From assembly GCA_027311205.1 (NCBI GenBank), contig DAICZI010000029.1, positions 1 through 10,568 on the forward strand: a stretch of DNA of 10,568 bases. The letters are read 5' to 3'. Made by a program: the position numbers and the translations under genes. The notes beneath the pieces were generated by a model. It was not told the origin of the DNA and made no database searches. It was given only the letters and a program-made list of their open reading frames with translations. Every line of letters starts with the position of its first letter. Within the stretch, counting starts at the first letter, position 1. Source of the stretch: Beijerinckiaceae bacterium. Its GTDB lineage: Bacteria; Pseudomonadota; Alphaproteobacteria; Rhizobiales; Beijerinckiaceae. Positions 1 through 6,197 of the stretch are shown here, in pieces.

Positions 1-482
1 CCATCCCGCTGTTTCTCGAAAGCGACGTGCGGATGACCGAATCGGTGGCCATATTGCAATATCTGGCGGCAAAGCACGGACCGACATCCATGGCTGTGGA
101 GGTCGGCGAGGCGGGCTTTGCTGACTATCTGAACTTCCTGCATTTCGGCGAAGCAACGCTGACCTTCCCGCAGGCGATCTATTTTCGCTACGCGCTGCTG
201 GAGTCCCCTGAAAAACGCCAGCCGGTCGTGGCTGCCAATTACGCGCGCTGGTTCAAAAAACGCATGATCGGCATTGAGGCGCAGCTTTTGCACCATGATT
301 GGCTAGCCGCTGATCGCTTTACCTTCGCCGATATTTCCGTCGGTTTTGCGCTGCAATTTGCGCACTTCCTGAAGATTGACGACGAATTCTCGCCCAAAGT
401 GCAGGCCTATGCTGCGCGACTGCGGGCGCGGCCAGCCTACAGGAAAGCGCGGGCTGCTGAAACCATGCCAACACCTGCGTAG
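1..482 (+). CDS. Glutathione S-transferase family protein, 3' part (5' end outside window)
   Basis: This is the C-terminal part of a cytosolic glutathione S-transferase, an enzyme family that conjugates glutathione to electrophiles or reduces small thiol or peroxide substrates. The frame is open from base 3 to a TAG at 480-482, giving 159 visible residues. The missing part is the first ~50 residues of the thioredoxin-like domain with the catalytic Ser/Cys/Tyr. The visible start holds the cis-proline region (IPLFLES) and the TESVAI element, which in the family binds the gamma-glutamyl part of glutathione. The all-helical C-terminal domain follows, with the N-capping box FTFADIS that stabilises GST folding. 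It is the only + strand gene and converges on trmB with a 24-bp gap. Its substrate class cannot be told without the N-terminus. In many related genomes rimP-nusA lies beyond trmB, so the GST may mark a local break in gene order. Confidence 0.9.
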   Translation, partial: IPLFLESDVRMTESVAILQYLAAKHGPTSMAVEVGEAGFADYLNFLHFGEATLTFPQAIYFRYALLESPEKRQPVVAANYARWFKKRMIGIEAQLLHHDWLAADRFTFADISVGFALQFAHFLKIDDEFSPKVQAYAARLRARPAYRKARAAETMPTPA

Positions 483-506
483 CCGCGACGCCCCAAAGCG
501 CGACGA

Positions 507-1229
507 TCAGGCCTGCTGGCGCGGGGCCGCAACATCATTGCGGATAAAACGCAACCAGACGGCGGGCCGTCCAGCGGCGCGGGCCTTGGCCTCATAGCGG
601 GTTCCCGGCCAGCCAGGCCATGCCTGACGCCATTCATCCGCATGGACGGCATGCCAAGTGAAATGAGGCGAGCGGGCGATGCGGCTCAAAGTCCAGGCGG
701 CGTAATCGTCAATGTCGGTGGCAAAGCGCAGGGTCGCGCCTTGTGGCATCACGCGCGCCAGGTCAACCAGTCGCTGATCGCTGATAAAGCGCCGCTGCTT
801 CTGACGGCGTTTGGGCCAGGGATCAGGAAACAGAATATCAACACCCGCAAGGCACGCGTCGGGCAACGCGGCAATCACCGCACCGGCATCGTCGGGGTAA
901 ATCCTGATATTGGTGAGGTGCCCGGCAGCAATATCGACCAGCAGCCTTGCGACACCATTGGCGAAGGGTTCGCAGCCGATGAAGGCTGTTTCAGGGTTTT
1001 GGTGCGCTTCATGGGCAAGATGTTCGCCGCCACCAAAACCAACTTCGAGGCGCAACTGTTTCGGGCCCTGCGGAAACAGCGCCAGCGGATTGTCGCCGAG
1101 CGCTGCGGGATCGAGGGTCACCTCTGGCAGCAGGTTGGCCATCAGCCCTTGCTGGTGCGCGCGCATGGGACGCCCCTTGCGCCGCCCGTAAAGGTGGCTT
1201 CTGCCGACGGGTGCTTCAGCTTCAGGCAA
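507..1229 (-). CDS. trmB: tRNA (guanine-N7-)-methyltransferase TrmB
   Basis: TrmB transfers a methyl group from S-adenosylmethionine to N7 of G46 in the variable loop of tRNAs, in the cytoplasm. The 240-residue protein is of normal family length. Visible landmarks are the YGRR N-terminal signature (residues 14-17), the SAM-binding loop [10 protein letters not shown] (61-70), an acidic E87 and the DD pair at 113-114, the family hallmark [14 protein letters not shown] (134-147), and the TRYE substrate-binding motif (210-213). The start is TTG at 1227-1229: a GAAGG ribosome site lies 6 bases upstream, and the YGRR signature would be lost from a start at the internal Met22. The gene overlaps the end of metK by 8 bp, so its translation is probably coupled to that of the enzyme that makes its methyl donor. 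No terminator is evident in the 24 bp before the convergent GST. Confidence 0.97.
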   Translation of the reverse strand: MPEAEAPVGRSHLYGRRKGRPMRAHQQGLMANLLPEVTLDPAALGDNPLALFPQGPKQLRLEVGFGGGEHLAHEAHQNPETAFIGCEPFANGVARLLVDIAAGHLTNIRIYPDDAGAVIAALPDACLAGVDILFPDPWPKRRQKQRRFISDQRLVDLARVMPQGATLRFATDIDDYAAWTLSRIARSPHFTWHAVHADEWRQAWPGWPGTRYEAKARAAGRPAVWLRFIRNDVAAPRQQA

Positions 1230-2412
1230 AATGCGCCTTCAGCGTGTCGGCAAGGTCGGTCTTCTCCCACGAGAAGCCGCCGTCGCCGTCCGGCTTGCGG
1301 CCAAAATGGCCATAAGCGGAGGTGCGCGCATAGATCGGGCGGTTGAGCTTCAGGTGTTCGCGGATGCCGCGCGGCGACAGGCGCATAACCTGCAACAGCA
1401 CGTTTTCGAGCTTGCTTTCGTCAACCTTGCCGGTGCCGTGCAGATCAGCATAGATCGACAATGGCTCGGCCACGCCGATGGCATAGGACAATTGCAGCGT
1501 GCAGCGATCTGCCAGGCCAGCGGCCACAATGTTCTTGGCGAGATAACGCGCCGCATAGGCCGCCGAGCGATCCACTTTGGTCGGGTCCTTGCCGGAAAAC
1601 GCGCCGCCACCATGCGGGGCCGCGCCGCCGTAGGTGTCAACGATGATCTTGCGACCGGTGAGGCCGGCATCACCATCCGGGCCGCCTATGAAGAACTTGC
1701 CGGTGGGATTGATATGCCAGACGGTGTCTTTCGACAACCAGCCTTGCGGCAGCGTGGCCATCACATAGGGCTTGATGATGGCGGCCATGTCCGCCGAGGT
1801 CAGGCTTTCGTCACTGTGCTGATGCGAGACGACAATCTGCGTGGCCGCGACCGGCTTGCCATTTTCATAGCGCAGCGTCACCTGGCTCTTGGCATCGGGG
1901 CCAAGCTTTTTTTCCTTGCCCGAGCGTCGGGCCTGCGACAAAGCGTGCAAAATGCCATGGGCATAATACAGCGGCGCTGGCATCAGTTCCGGCGTTTCGC
2001 GGCAGGCATAACCGAACATGATGCCCTGATCGCCTGCGCCCTCATCCTTGTTGCCCGCAGCATCGACGCCCTGGGCGATATCGGCAGATTGTTCGTGCAG
2101 CAGCACTTCGACAAGGGCGCGATCCCAATGGAAACCGTCCTGCTCATAACCGATGTCGCGGATGGCATTGCGGGCCGTAGCAATGATCTGGTCGCGGCTT
2201 AGTTGTGGGCCGCGCACTTCGCCCGCTATCACCACCCGGTTGGTGGTCGACAGGGTCTCGCAGGCCACGCGGATTTGATAGGGGTCAATCCCCGCCTTTT
2301 CGCCCTCGCGGAAATAAAGATCGACAATCTCGTCAGAAATACGGTCGCAAACTTTGTCGGGATGGCCCTCGGACACTGATTCGCTGGTAAAAGAATAGCT
2401 TGAACGCGCCAC
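1222..2412 (-). CDS. metK: S-adenosylmethionine synthetase MetK
   Basis: MetK makes S-adenosylmethionine from methionine and ATP, releasing phosphate and pyrophosphate; it is a cytoplasmic tetramer and normally essential. The 396-residue protein carries the family motifs in order: [13 protein letters not shown] (8-20, with the ATP-contacting histidine), the hexapeptide region [12 protein letters not shown] (125-136), DTYGG (259-263) and the phosphate-binding [16 protein letters not shown] (268-283). I place the start at a GTG (2410-2412), giving an N-terminus of [12 protein letters not shown], as in relatives. A strong GGAGG site sits 6 bases upstream. The longest frame begins 19 codons earlier at ATG 2467-2469, but that start has no ribosome site and the added residues do not resemble MetK. 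The end overlaps trmB by 8 bp. The 127-bp leader holds promoter-like and terminator-like elements described separately. Confidence 0.98.
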   Translation of the reverse strand: MARSSYSFTSESVSEGHPDKVCDRISDEIVDLYFREGEKAGIDPYQIRVACETLSTTNRVVIAGEVRGPQLSRDQIIATARNAIRDIGYEQDGFHWDRALVEVLLHEQSADIAQGVDAAGNKDEGAGDQGIMFGYACRETPELMPAPLYYAHGILHALSQARRSGKEKKLGPDAKSQVTLRYENGKPVAATQIVVSHQHSDESLTSADMAAIIKPYVMATLPQGWLSKDTVWHINPTGKFFIGGPDGDAGLTGRKIIVDTYGGAAPHGGGAFSGKDPTKVDRSAAYAARYLAKNIVAAGLADRCTLQLSYAIGVAEPLSIYADLHGTGKVDESKLENVLLQVMRLSPRGIREHLKLNRPIYARTSAYGHFGRKPDGDGGFSWEKTDLADTLKAHFA

Positions 2413-2418
2413 CTGAAG

Positions 2419-2423
2419 CCTCC
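2419..2423 (-). promoter_or_regulatory. Shine-Dalgarno of metK that fixes the GTG start
   Basis: GGAGG on the - strand lies 6 bases upstream of the GTG at 2412. This decides against the upstream in-frame ATG at 2469, which lacks any purine-rich site. Confidence 0.8.
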
Positions 2424-2440
2424 GCTGCGCTTTCCGCAGC
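2424..2440 (-). promoter_or_regulatory. Small hairpin abutting the metK Shine-Dalgarno
   Basis: On the - strand GCTGCG-GAAAG-CGCAGC forms a perfect 6-bp stem with a 5-base loop. Its 3' foot touches the first base of the GGAGG site. Such a hairpin can stack next to the ribosome-binding site and modulate initiation. I could not match it to the SAM/SAH riboswitch, whose loop pairs with the Shine-Dalgarno; no such complementarity is visible here. The fold is seen in the sequence; any function is inference. Confidence 0.4.
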
Positions 2441-2451
2441 CCGCAAGCCAC

Positions 2452-2478
2452 GAAAAAGAGCGCGGCCATTCCGCGCCC
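2452..2478 (-). terminator. Intrinsic-terminator-like hairpin in the metK leader
   Basis: On the - strand GCGCGG-AATGG-CCGCGC makes a 6-bp all-GC stem, extendable by a G-T and a G-C pair, followed within two bases by five Ts. It could end transcripts coming from the XRE regulator gene, or act as an attenuator for metK, because the best promoter candidate lies upstream of it. The 5' arm of an alternative stem, CGCGGC (2482-2487), can pair with GCCGCG (2461-2466) and would exclude the terminator fold. Confidence 0.45.
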
Positions 2479-2488
2479 GAACGCCGCG

Positions 2489-2516
2489 TTCTTAACCCAG
2501 CCGTTCGTTATGTCAA
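2489..2516 (-). promoter_or_regulatory. metK: Candidate sigma-70 promoter for metK
   Basis: A perfect -35 TTGACA (2511-2516) is separated by 16 bases from TAAGAA (2489-2494), a moderate -10. Transcription would start near 2482, giving a leader of about 70 bases before the GTG. The -35 is strong but the -10 is only a partial match, and the terminator-like hairpin lies immediately downstream. Confidence 0.45.
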
Positions 2517-2539
2517 GCTAAAACTGGCAATACGTTCTT

Positions 2540-2980
2540 TTAAGCGAACGATTCCGAGCGCGTGTCGCGCTGGGCAGGCGCTGCTGCGTCGTCGGCGAGC
2601 GTCATGACCAGATCGACAATTCGTTTGCGCACTTTGGTATCGCGAATGCGCGAAAACGCCCTGTTGAGCGCAACACCCTCTGGCGACGTTAGAAATTCGC
2701 TGACAAACGGCGCGGCGCCGTCCTCCGCCATGCCAGGCGCAGCCGTGTTTTCATCACGCGCACCATCAAAGAAAAACGACGGCGCAACGTTGAGGAAGTT
2801 GGAAATCTGTTGCAGGCGGCTGGCTCCGATGCGGTTGGTGCCCTTCTCGTATTTTTGCACCTGCTGGAAGGTGACACCGAGCGCGTCACCCAGCTTTTCC
2901 TGGCTGAGACCCAGCAAAACCCGGCGCATGCGCACCCGGCTGCCGACGTGCAGGTCGATGGGGTTGGGTTCTTTTTTCAC
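2540..2980 (-). CDS. phrR: XRE-family transcriptional regulator, PhrR/PraR type
   Basis: This is a DNA-binding regulator of the helix-turn-helix XRE (Cro/CI) family. The 146 residues begin MKKEPNPID and enter the helix-turn-helix at about residue 14. LSQEKLGDALGVTFQQVQKYEKG (25-47) includes the turn and recognition helix, and NRIGASRLQQIS follows. A less conserved C-terminal half (about 70-146) has a helical stretch at 95-130 and no enzyme motif. The N-terminus closely resembles rhizobial PhrR and PraR; phrR of Sinorhizobium was described as induced by low pH and lying next to actA, which is lnt, the same neighbour as here. PraR proteins repress quorum-sensing, adhesion and reb genes in other rhizobia; targets here are unknown. 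The start is GTG (2978-2980) with a GAGGAG site 8 bases upstream. An ATG at 2985-2987 is out of frame and too close to that site. The upstream palindromes suggest autoregulation. Confidence 0.93.
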   Translation of the reverse strand: MKKEPNPIDLHVGSRVRMRRVLLGLSQEKLGDALGVTFQQVQKYEKGTNRIGASRLQQISNFLNVAPSFFFDGARDENTAAPGMAEDGAAPFVSEFLTSPEGVALNRAFSRIRDTKVRKRIVDLVMTLADDAAAPAQRDTRSESFA

Positions 2981-2988
2981 TGGTCATG

Positions 2989-2994
2989 CTCCTC
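2989..2994 (-). promoter_or_regulatory. Shine-Dalgarno of the XRE regulator gene
   Basis: GAGGAG on the - strand is 8 bases from the GTG start at 2980. A decoy ATG (2985-2987) begins two bases after it in another frame and is unlikely to be used at that spacing. Confidence 0.7.
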
Positions 2995-3000
2995 GACGCA

Positions 3001-3013
3001 GTTGAATTTCAAC
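3001..3013 (-). repeat. 13-bp palindrome in the leader of the XRE gene
   Basis: GTTGAA-A-TTCAAC (- strand) is a perfect 6-1-6 inverted repeat, between the predicted transcription start near 3052 and the ribosome site. The one-base spacer rules out a hairpin, so a dimeric protein operator is the likelier reading. Which protein would bind is not known. Confidence 0.4.
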
Positions 3014-3058
3014 CGGGTCTGAATAAACCAAGCCGCACCCAGACTTCGCTGAATGCTA

Positions 3059-3087
3059 CCTATAAGGGTAATTTGACCCTTACGCAA
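3059..3087 (-). promoter_or_regulatory. phrR: Candidate sigma-70 promoter of the XRE regulator gene
   Basis: TTGCGT (-35, 3082-3087) and TATAGG (-10, 3059-3064) are separated by exactly 17 bases on the - strand. Each hexamer is an imperfect match. The spacing is ideal and the spacer is occupied by a perfect inverted repeat, which is what a repressed promoter would look like. It would give the regulator its own transcription start about 70 bases upstream of its GTG. Confidence 0.45.
3063..3082 (-). promoter_or_regulatory. 20-bp operator-like inverted repeat between -35 and -10
   Basis: TAAGGGT-N6-ACCCTTA is a perfect 7-6-7 inverted repeat. It spans the whole spacer of the candidate promoter and touches both hexamers, so a bound dimer would block RNA polymerase. 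The XRE protein encoded just downstream is the natural candidate for binding. That assignment is inference from position only. Confidence 0.5.
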
Positions 3088-3125
3088 CGGCAATATGGTC
3101 TATTGAGCAACAAACTGACGTAAAG

Positions 3126-4739
3126 TCAAATCCGGAAGCGCCAAAGAAGTGTGGAAAAAAGTGATATAATCCAGACGGTTAAAGAAAGGGAAACCGGAAA
3201 GCGGGAAAATGGTGTAGTCGGCAGAGCCATGGGCAAGCGTGCGTCCAAAACGCCCTGTTCCCCTAAAGGAAGTTCCGCCATAATGCGACCATAGGGATCA
3301 ACCACTGCTGAAATGCCACTGTCGGCATCGCGCACGAGGGGCAGGCCTTCCTCGATGGCGCGCAGCCGTGCCTGTGCCAAATGTTGTGCTGGGCCAGGGG
3401 TTTGGCCAAACCACGAATCATCCGTAATGTTCAGCAGAAGGCCGGGACGCGGCTCACCGCTGCGAAATTCCGCTGGCGTTACCGCACCCGAAAAAATCGC
3501 CTCGTAGCAAATCAGCGGCGCAACCGGAGGTAGGCCCGGCACATGCAGGAGTGCGTGGCTATGCCCCGGCGTAAAGGATGAATGAGCGAACTGGCGCAGG
3601 CCCAGGTGGCGAATGAGCCAGGCAAAGGGCAGGTATTCTCCAAAGGGTACAAGATGCACTTTGTCATAGGTGCCCAGAATGGTGCCGCCATGCCCGATAA
3701 CCTGCATGGAATTATACACAGCGTGGCGGCCAGCGTGGTCGGCGGTGGCACCGAGGCGGGCTGCACCGGTAATAAGCGTGGTGCCGATCGGCAACGTGGC
3801 ACCAATGCGCGAAAGCGCGGGGGCATCGCGTGACAAAATGAAGGGAAAGGGTGATTCGGGCCAGATGACATGGGTTTCATCGACGAGGCCGCTATGGCCC
3901 GGTGAAATCGCTTCATCCGAGAGTTTTAGATAATCGCTGAGAATCTTGTTGCCATTTTCAGCCGAAAAACTGGCATCGTTGGGCTGATTGGGCTGCACCA
4001 GCCTTAGCCGGACATGGGCAACATGGCCGACGTGGCCAAAGTTCAGGCGCAAGGCCCCGAAGCCGGCAATGATGACCAGCGCCGCAAGGCCGACGAGCGG
4101 CGCGAGCCTGGCGCGCTTGCCGCCATCGACAAGGGTCGCCGGACTGGCGCAGATGGCGACCACCAGCGGGGTCAAGCCGTAAAGTCCAAAAAGCGCTGCG
4201 GGCTGGGCGAGCAGCAAAATCCCGCCAAAGCCCATGCCAAAATCATTCCAGGGAAAGCCGGAGAACAGATGGCCGCGCAACCATTCGGACAATGTCAGGG
4301 CCGTGGCCAGCGCGAGAATGCGCCCTGCGCCGGGCATCCACAAGGCGCGGGCCACGACAAAGCCAAAGCCGGTGAACAGGGCCAGTCCGGCTGGCAGGGC
4401 GAGCACGCCGAGCGGCAAAGCCCACGCAAATTGCGCGGCTTGCACCAAAAAGGCTGCGCCCAGCCACCACAGGCCGGCCACAAAATAGCCGAAGCCAAGC
4501 CACCAGCCATCGGCAAAGGCCATGCGCCAGCCGCCGCGCGAGGGCAACCCGGTCGGGTCTGATAGCATGCTTTGCGCCGCACCATCCAGCAACCAGACGG
4601 CGACCACCATGGTGACAACGAGGCCAGGCAGGAAAAACAGGGGTGCCATGGCGAGCGCACCCGCAGCGCCCGCGACAAACGCGATCAGCCGTCGGCTCCA
4701 GCCATCAGACAGCATGATTTTTTGAGCATAGGCCTGCAT
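3126..4739 (-). CDS. lnt: Apolipoprotein N-acyltransferase Lnt
   Basis: Lnt adds the third acyl chain to the N-terminal cysteine of apolipoproteins in the inner membrane, using phospholipid donors; the active site faces the periplasm. The 537-residue protein has an N-terminal membrane region with several hydrophobic segments (about 17-50, 76-150 and 167-230), then a nitrilase-fold domain (about 245-500), and a last membrane helix (about 515-533). The catalytic triad is visible: E295 in WPESPFPF, K360 in TYDKVHLVPFGEYLP and C411 in PLICYEAIF. DDSWFG (440-445) also fits. The ATG at 4739 has GAGG 5 bases upstream; Met9 is a possible later start. Residues 471-476 read DADSGI where relatives usually have an Asn-containing ANTG or ANNG, a small variation outside the triad. 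Its rhizobial homolog ActA is needed for acid tolerance. It lies 67 bp after corC. Confidence 0.97.
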   Translation of the reverse strand: MQAYAQKIMLSDGWSRRLIAFVAGAAGALAMAPLFFLPGLVVTMVVAVWLLDGAAQSMLSDPTGLPSRGGWRMAFADGWWLGFGYFVAGLWWLGAAFLVQAAQFAWALPLGVLALPAGLALFTGFGFVVARALWMPGAGRILALATALTLSEWLRGHLFSGFPWNDFGMGFGGILLLAQPAALFGLYGLTPLVVAICASPATLVDGGKRARLAPLVGLAALVIIAGFGALRLNFGHVGHVAHVRLRLVQPNQPNDASFSAENGNKILSDYLKLSDEAISPGHSGLVDETHVIWPESPFPFILSRDAPALSRIGATLPIGTTLITGAARLGATADHAGRHAVYNSMQVIGHGGTILGTYDKVHLVPFGEYLPFAWLIRHLGLRQFAHSSFTPGHSHALLHVPGLPPVAPLICYEAIFSGAVTPAEFRSGEPRPGLLLNITDDSWFGQTPGPAQHLAQARLRAIEEGLPLVRDADSGISAVVDPYGRIMAELPLGEQGVLDARLPMALPTTPFSRFPVSLSLTVWIISLFSTLLWRFRI

Positions 4740-4806
4740 GAATGCCTCGGGTTGCGGCTTGCGCGAATCAGCAGCGCCACCTTAGCCGCGCTCAGGCAAA
4801 TTGCCA

Positions 4807-5703
4807 TCAGACACGGGGGCTTTCCCCAGCGGCCTGGCCCCCAAAACGCAGCCGCACCCGTTTGAGGCGGCGCGGATCAGCATCGAGAACCTCGAATTCC
4901 ACTTGCGAACCTGCGCCGATCACTTCGCCGCGCACCGGTACGCGGCCCGCCAGTGTGGCGATCAGCCCGCCCAGCGTATCGACTTCGCCGGTTTCGTCGA
5001 GGGCACGCAAATCATGCCCGGTGACTTCGGCGACGACGTCGAGTTCGGCCCGCGCATCGGCGACAAAGCTGCCATCGGGGGCAGCTTCCACCAGCACCGG
5101 GGCGGCCTCATCGTGCTCATCTTCAATATCACCAACGATGACTTCGACGATATCCTCGATCGACAGCAGGCCGTCGGTGCCGCCATATTCATCAATGACC
5201 AAAGCCAGATGGGTGCGTTGCACCTGCATTTTCTTCAGCAGATCGAGCGCTGGCATGGAGGGCGGCGCGAAAATCACCGGACGAAGAATCGCAACAGCGC
5301 CCACTTTCTCCTGCAGGCCGGCATCGGTGGCCCCGGTGGTGAGGTAAGTCACAAAATCGCGAATGTGGATCATGCCGCGCGGATCATCCAGAGTATCGCC
5401 ATGCACAGGCAGGCGCGAATGGCCGGCAGTGCGAAACGCCTCCAGCGCTTCGGCCAGCGTGTCATCGATGCCGACGGCAATAATGTCGGTGCGCGGCACC
5501 ATGATGTCGCCGACACGCACTTCGTGCAGGCTCAGGACGTTTTTCAGCAGGCTTCGTTCCTGCGCCGAAAATTCCGACGCGGTCGCCTTGCCTTCCAGCG
5601 CACCTTCAATGTCATCGCGCACCGATGCGCCGCTGAGACCGAACAGGCTTCGCAGCCGGTCGATCAGGCGAGTCGGGCCGGGTTCGTCGTTCGGCTCGCT
5701 CAT
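4807..5703 (-). CDS. corC: CBS-domain protein of the CorC/HlyC (TlyC-like) family
   Basis: This is a cytosolic CBS-pair protein of the CorC/YbeX type, linked in the literature to Mg/Co efflux and, through its operon, to ribosome metabolism; hemolysin naming is historical. The 298 residues lack the N-terminal DUF21 membrane domain of longer relatives. Visible parts are the leader motif VGDIMVPRTDI (64-74), the CBS pair (about 65-190), DEYGGTDGLLSIEDIVEVIVGDI (171-193), and a C-terminal CorC/HlyC transporter-associated domain (about 205-288) with DTLGGLI at 242-248. The ATG shares an ATGA with the ybeY stop (5700-5703), and a GGAGG site (5711-5715) lies 7 bases upstream, so it can be translated both by coupling and independently. 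The order phoH-ybeY-corC-lnt is the same as E. coli ybeZ-ybeY-ybeX-lnt. The CBS nucleotide ligand cannot be read from sequence. Confidence 0.95.
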   Translation of the reverse strand: MSEPNDEPGPTRLIDRLRSLFGLSGASVRDDIEGALEGKATASEFSAQERSLLKNVLSLHEVRVGDIMVPRTDIIAVGIDDTLAEALEAFRTAGHSRLPVHGDTLDDPRGMIHIRDFVTYLTTGATDAGLQEKVGAVAILRPVIFAPPSMPALDLLKKMQVQRTHLALVIDEYGGTDGLLSIEDIVEVIVGDIEDEHDEAAPVLVEAAPDGSFVADARAELDVVAEVTGHDLRALDETGEVDTLGGLIATLAGRVPVRGEVIGAGSQVEFEVLDADPRRLKRVRLRFGGQAAGESPRV

Positions 5704-6197
5704 TGCGGGGCCTCCGGCGGGGCCAGTTCGCTATCGCCATAGGGATCGGCAATGCCGAGCCGCGCCAACGCGGCGCGTTCGAGGGCCTCCATCGCCTCGG
5801 CCTCAGCGTCAGTCTCGTGATCATAGCCAATCAGATGCAGAAAGCCGTGAATGGCAAGGTGGCTGACGTGATCAGCCGCGCGCTTTCCCTCGCTCTCTGC
5901 CTCGCGCATGGTGGTTTCAAACGCAAGGACGATGTCACCCAGATGCGGCGGCTGTCCCGGCATCGGGGTGGCAGGAAACGACAGGACATTGGTTGCCTTG
6001 TCCTGATCGCGCCACGTGCGATTCAGGATCTGGATGGTGGCGTCATCGCTCAACAGCACGCTGACTTCGGTGTCTTTCGCAAAGCGGCGGCGCGCGGCTT
6101 TGGCGGCGGCGGCGAGCGCGGTTCTTATGACCGCCGGCGCCTCCGCCATTTCATCCCAGGCAGCAGACTCATTGCTGATCTCGACGTTCAAGCTCAT
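5700..6197 (-). CDS. ybeY: Endoribonuclease YbeY (16S rRNA maturation)
   Basis: YbeY is a zinc-dependent endoribonuclease involved in 3' maturation of 16S rRNA and late ribosome quality control; in rhizobia it also affects small-RNA regulation. The 165-residue protein has the defining HxxxHxxxxxH zinc site in HGFLHLIGYDH (H117, H121, H127), preceded by TNVLSFP (69-75) and GDIVL (87-91), both characteristic of the family. The ATG (6195-6197) overlaps the phoH stop as ATGA. No good ribosome site is visible upstream of it, so it is probably translated by reinitiation after phoH. The acidic, proline-rich tail (151-165) is variable in the family. It sits directly between its known physical partner, the PhoH/YbeZ ATPase, and CorC. 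Confidence 0.97.
   Translation of the reverse strand: MSLNVEISNESAAWDEMAEAPAVIRTALAAAAKAARRRFAKDTEVSVLLSDDATIQILNRTWRDQDKATNVLSFPATPMPGQPPHLGDIVLAFETTMREAESEGKRAADHVSHLAIHGFLHLIGYDHETDAEAEAMEALERAALARLGIADPYGDSELAPPEAPQ

Noticed and set aside
1231-2202. Long + strand open frame of 323 codons antisense to metK
   Set aside because: It lies wholly opposite a clear MetK, has no recognisable domain, and long antisense frames are common in GC-rich genes.
2413-2469. 19-codon N-terminal extension of metK from ATG 2469
   Set aside because: There is no ribosome site before that ATG, the residues do not occur in MetK proteins, and it would translate the terminator-like hairpin. The GTG at 2412 has GGAGG at ideal distance.
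2413-2539. Known SAM riboswitch (SAM-II or SAM/SAH) before metK
   Set aside because: I looked for the SAM/SAH loop that pairs with the Shine-Dalgarno and for the SAM-II pseudoknot pieces and found neither; only generic hairpins are present.
4801-5742. + strand open frame of 313 codons antisense to corC
   Set aside because: It is the codon shadow of corC, with low-complexity composition and no motif; corC motifs on the other strand are unambiguous.
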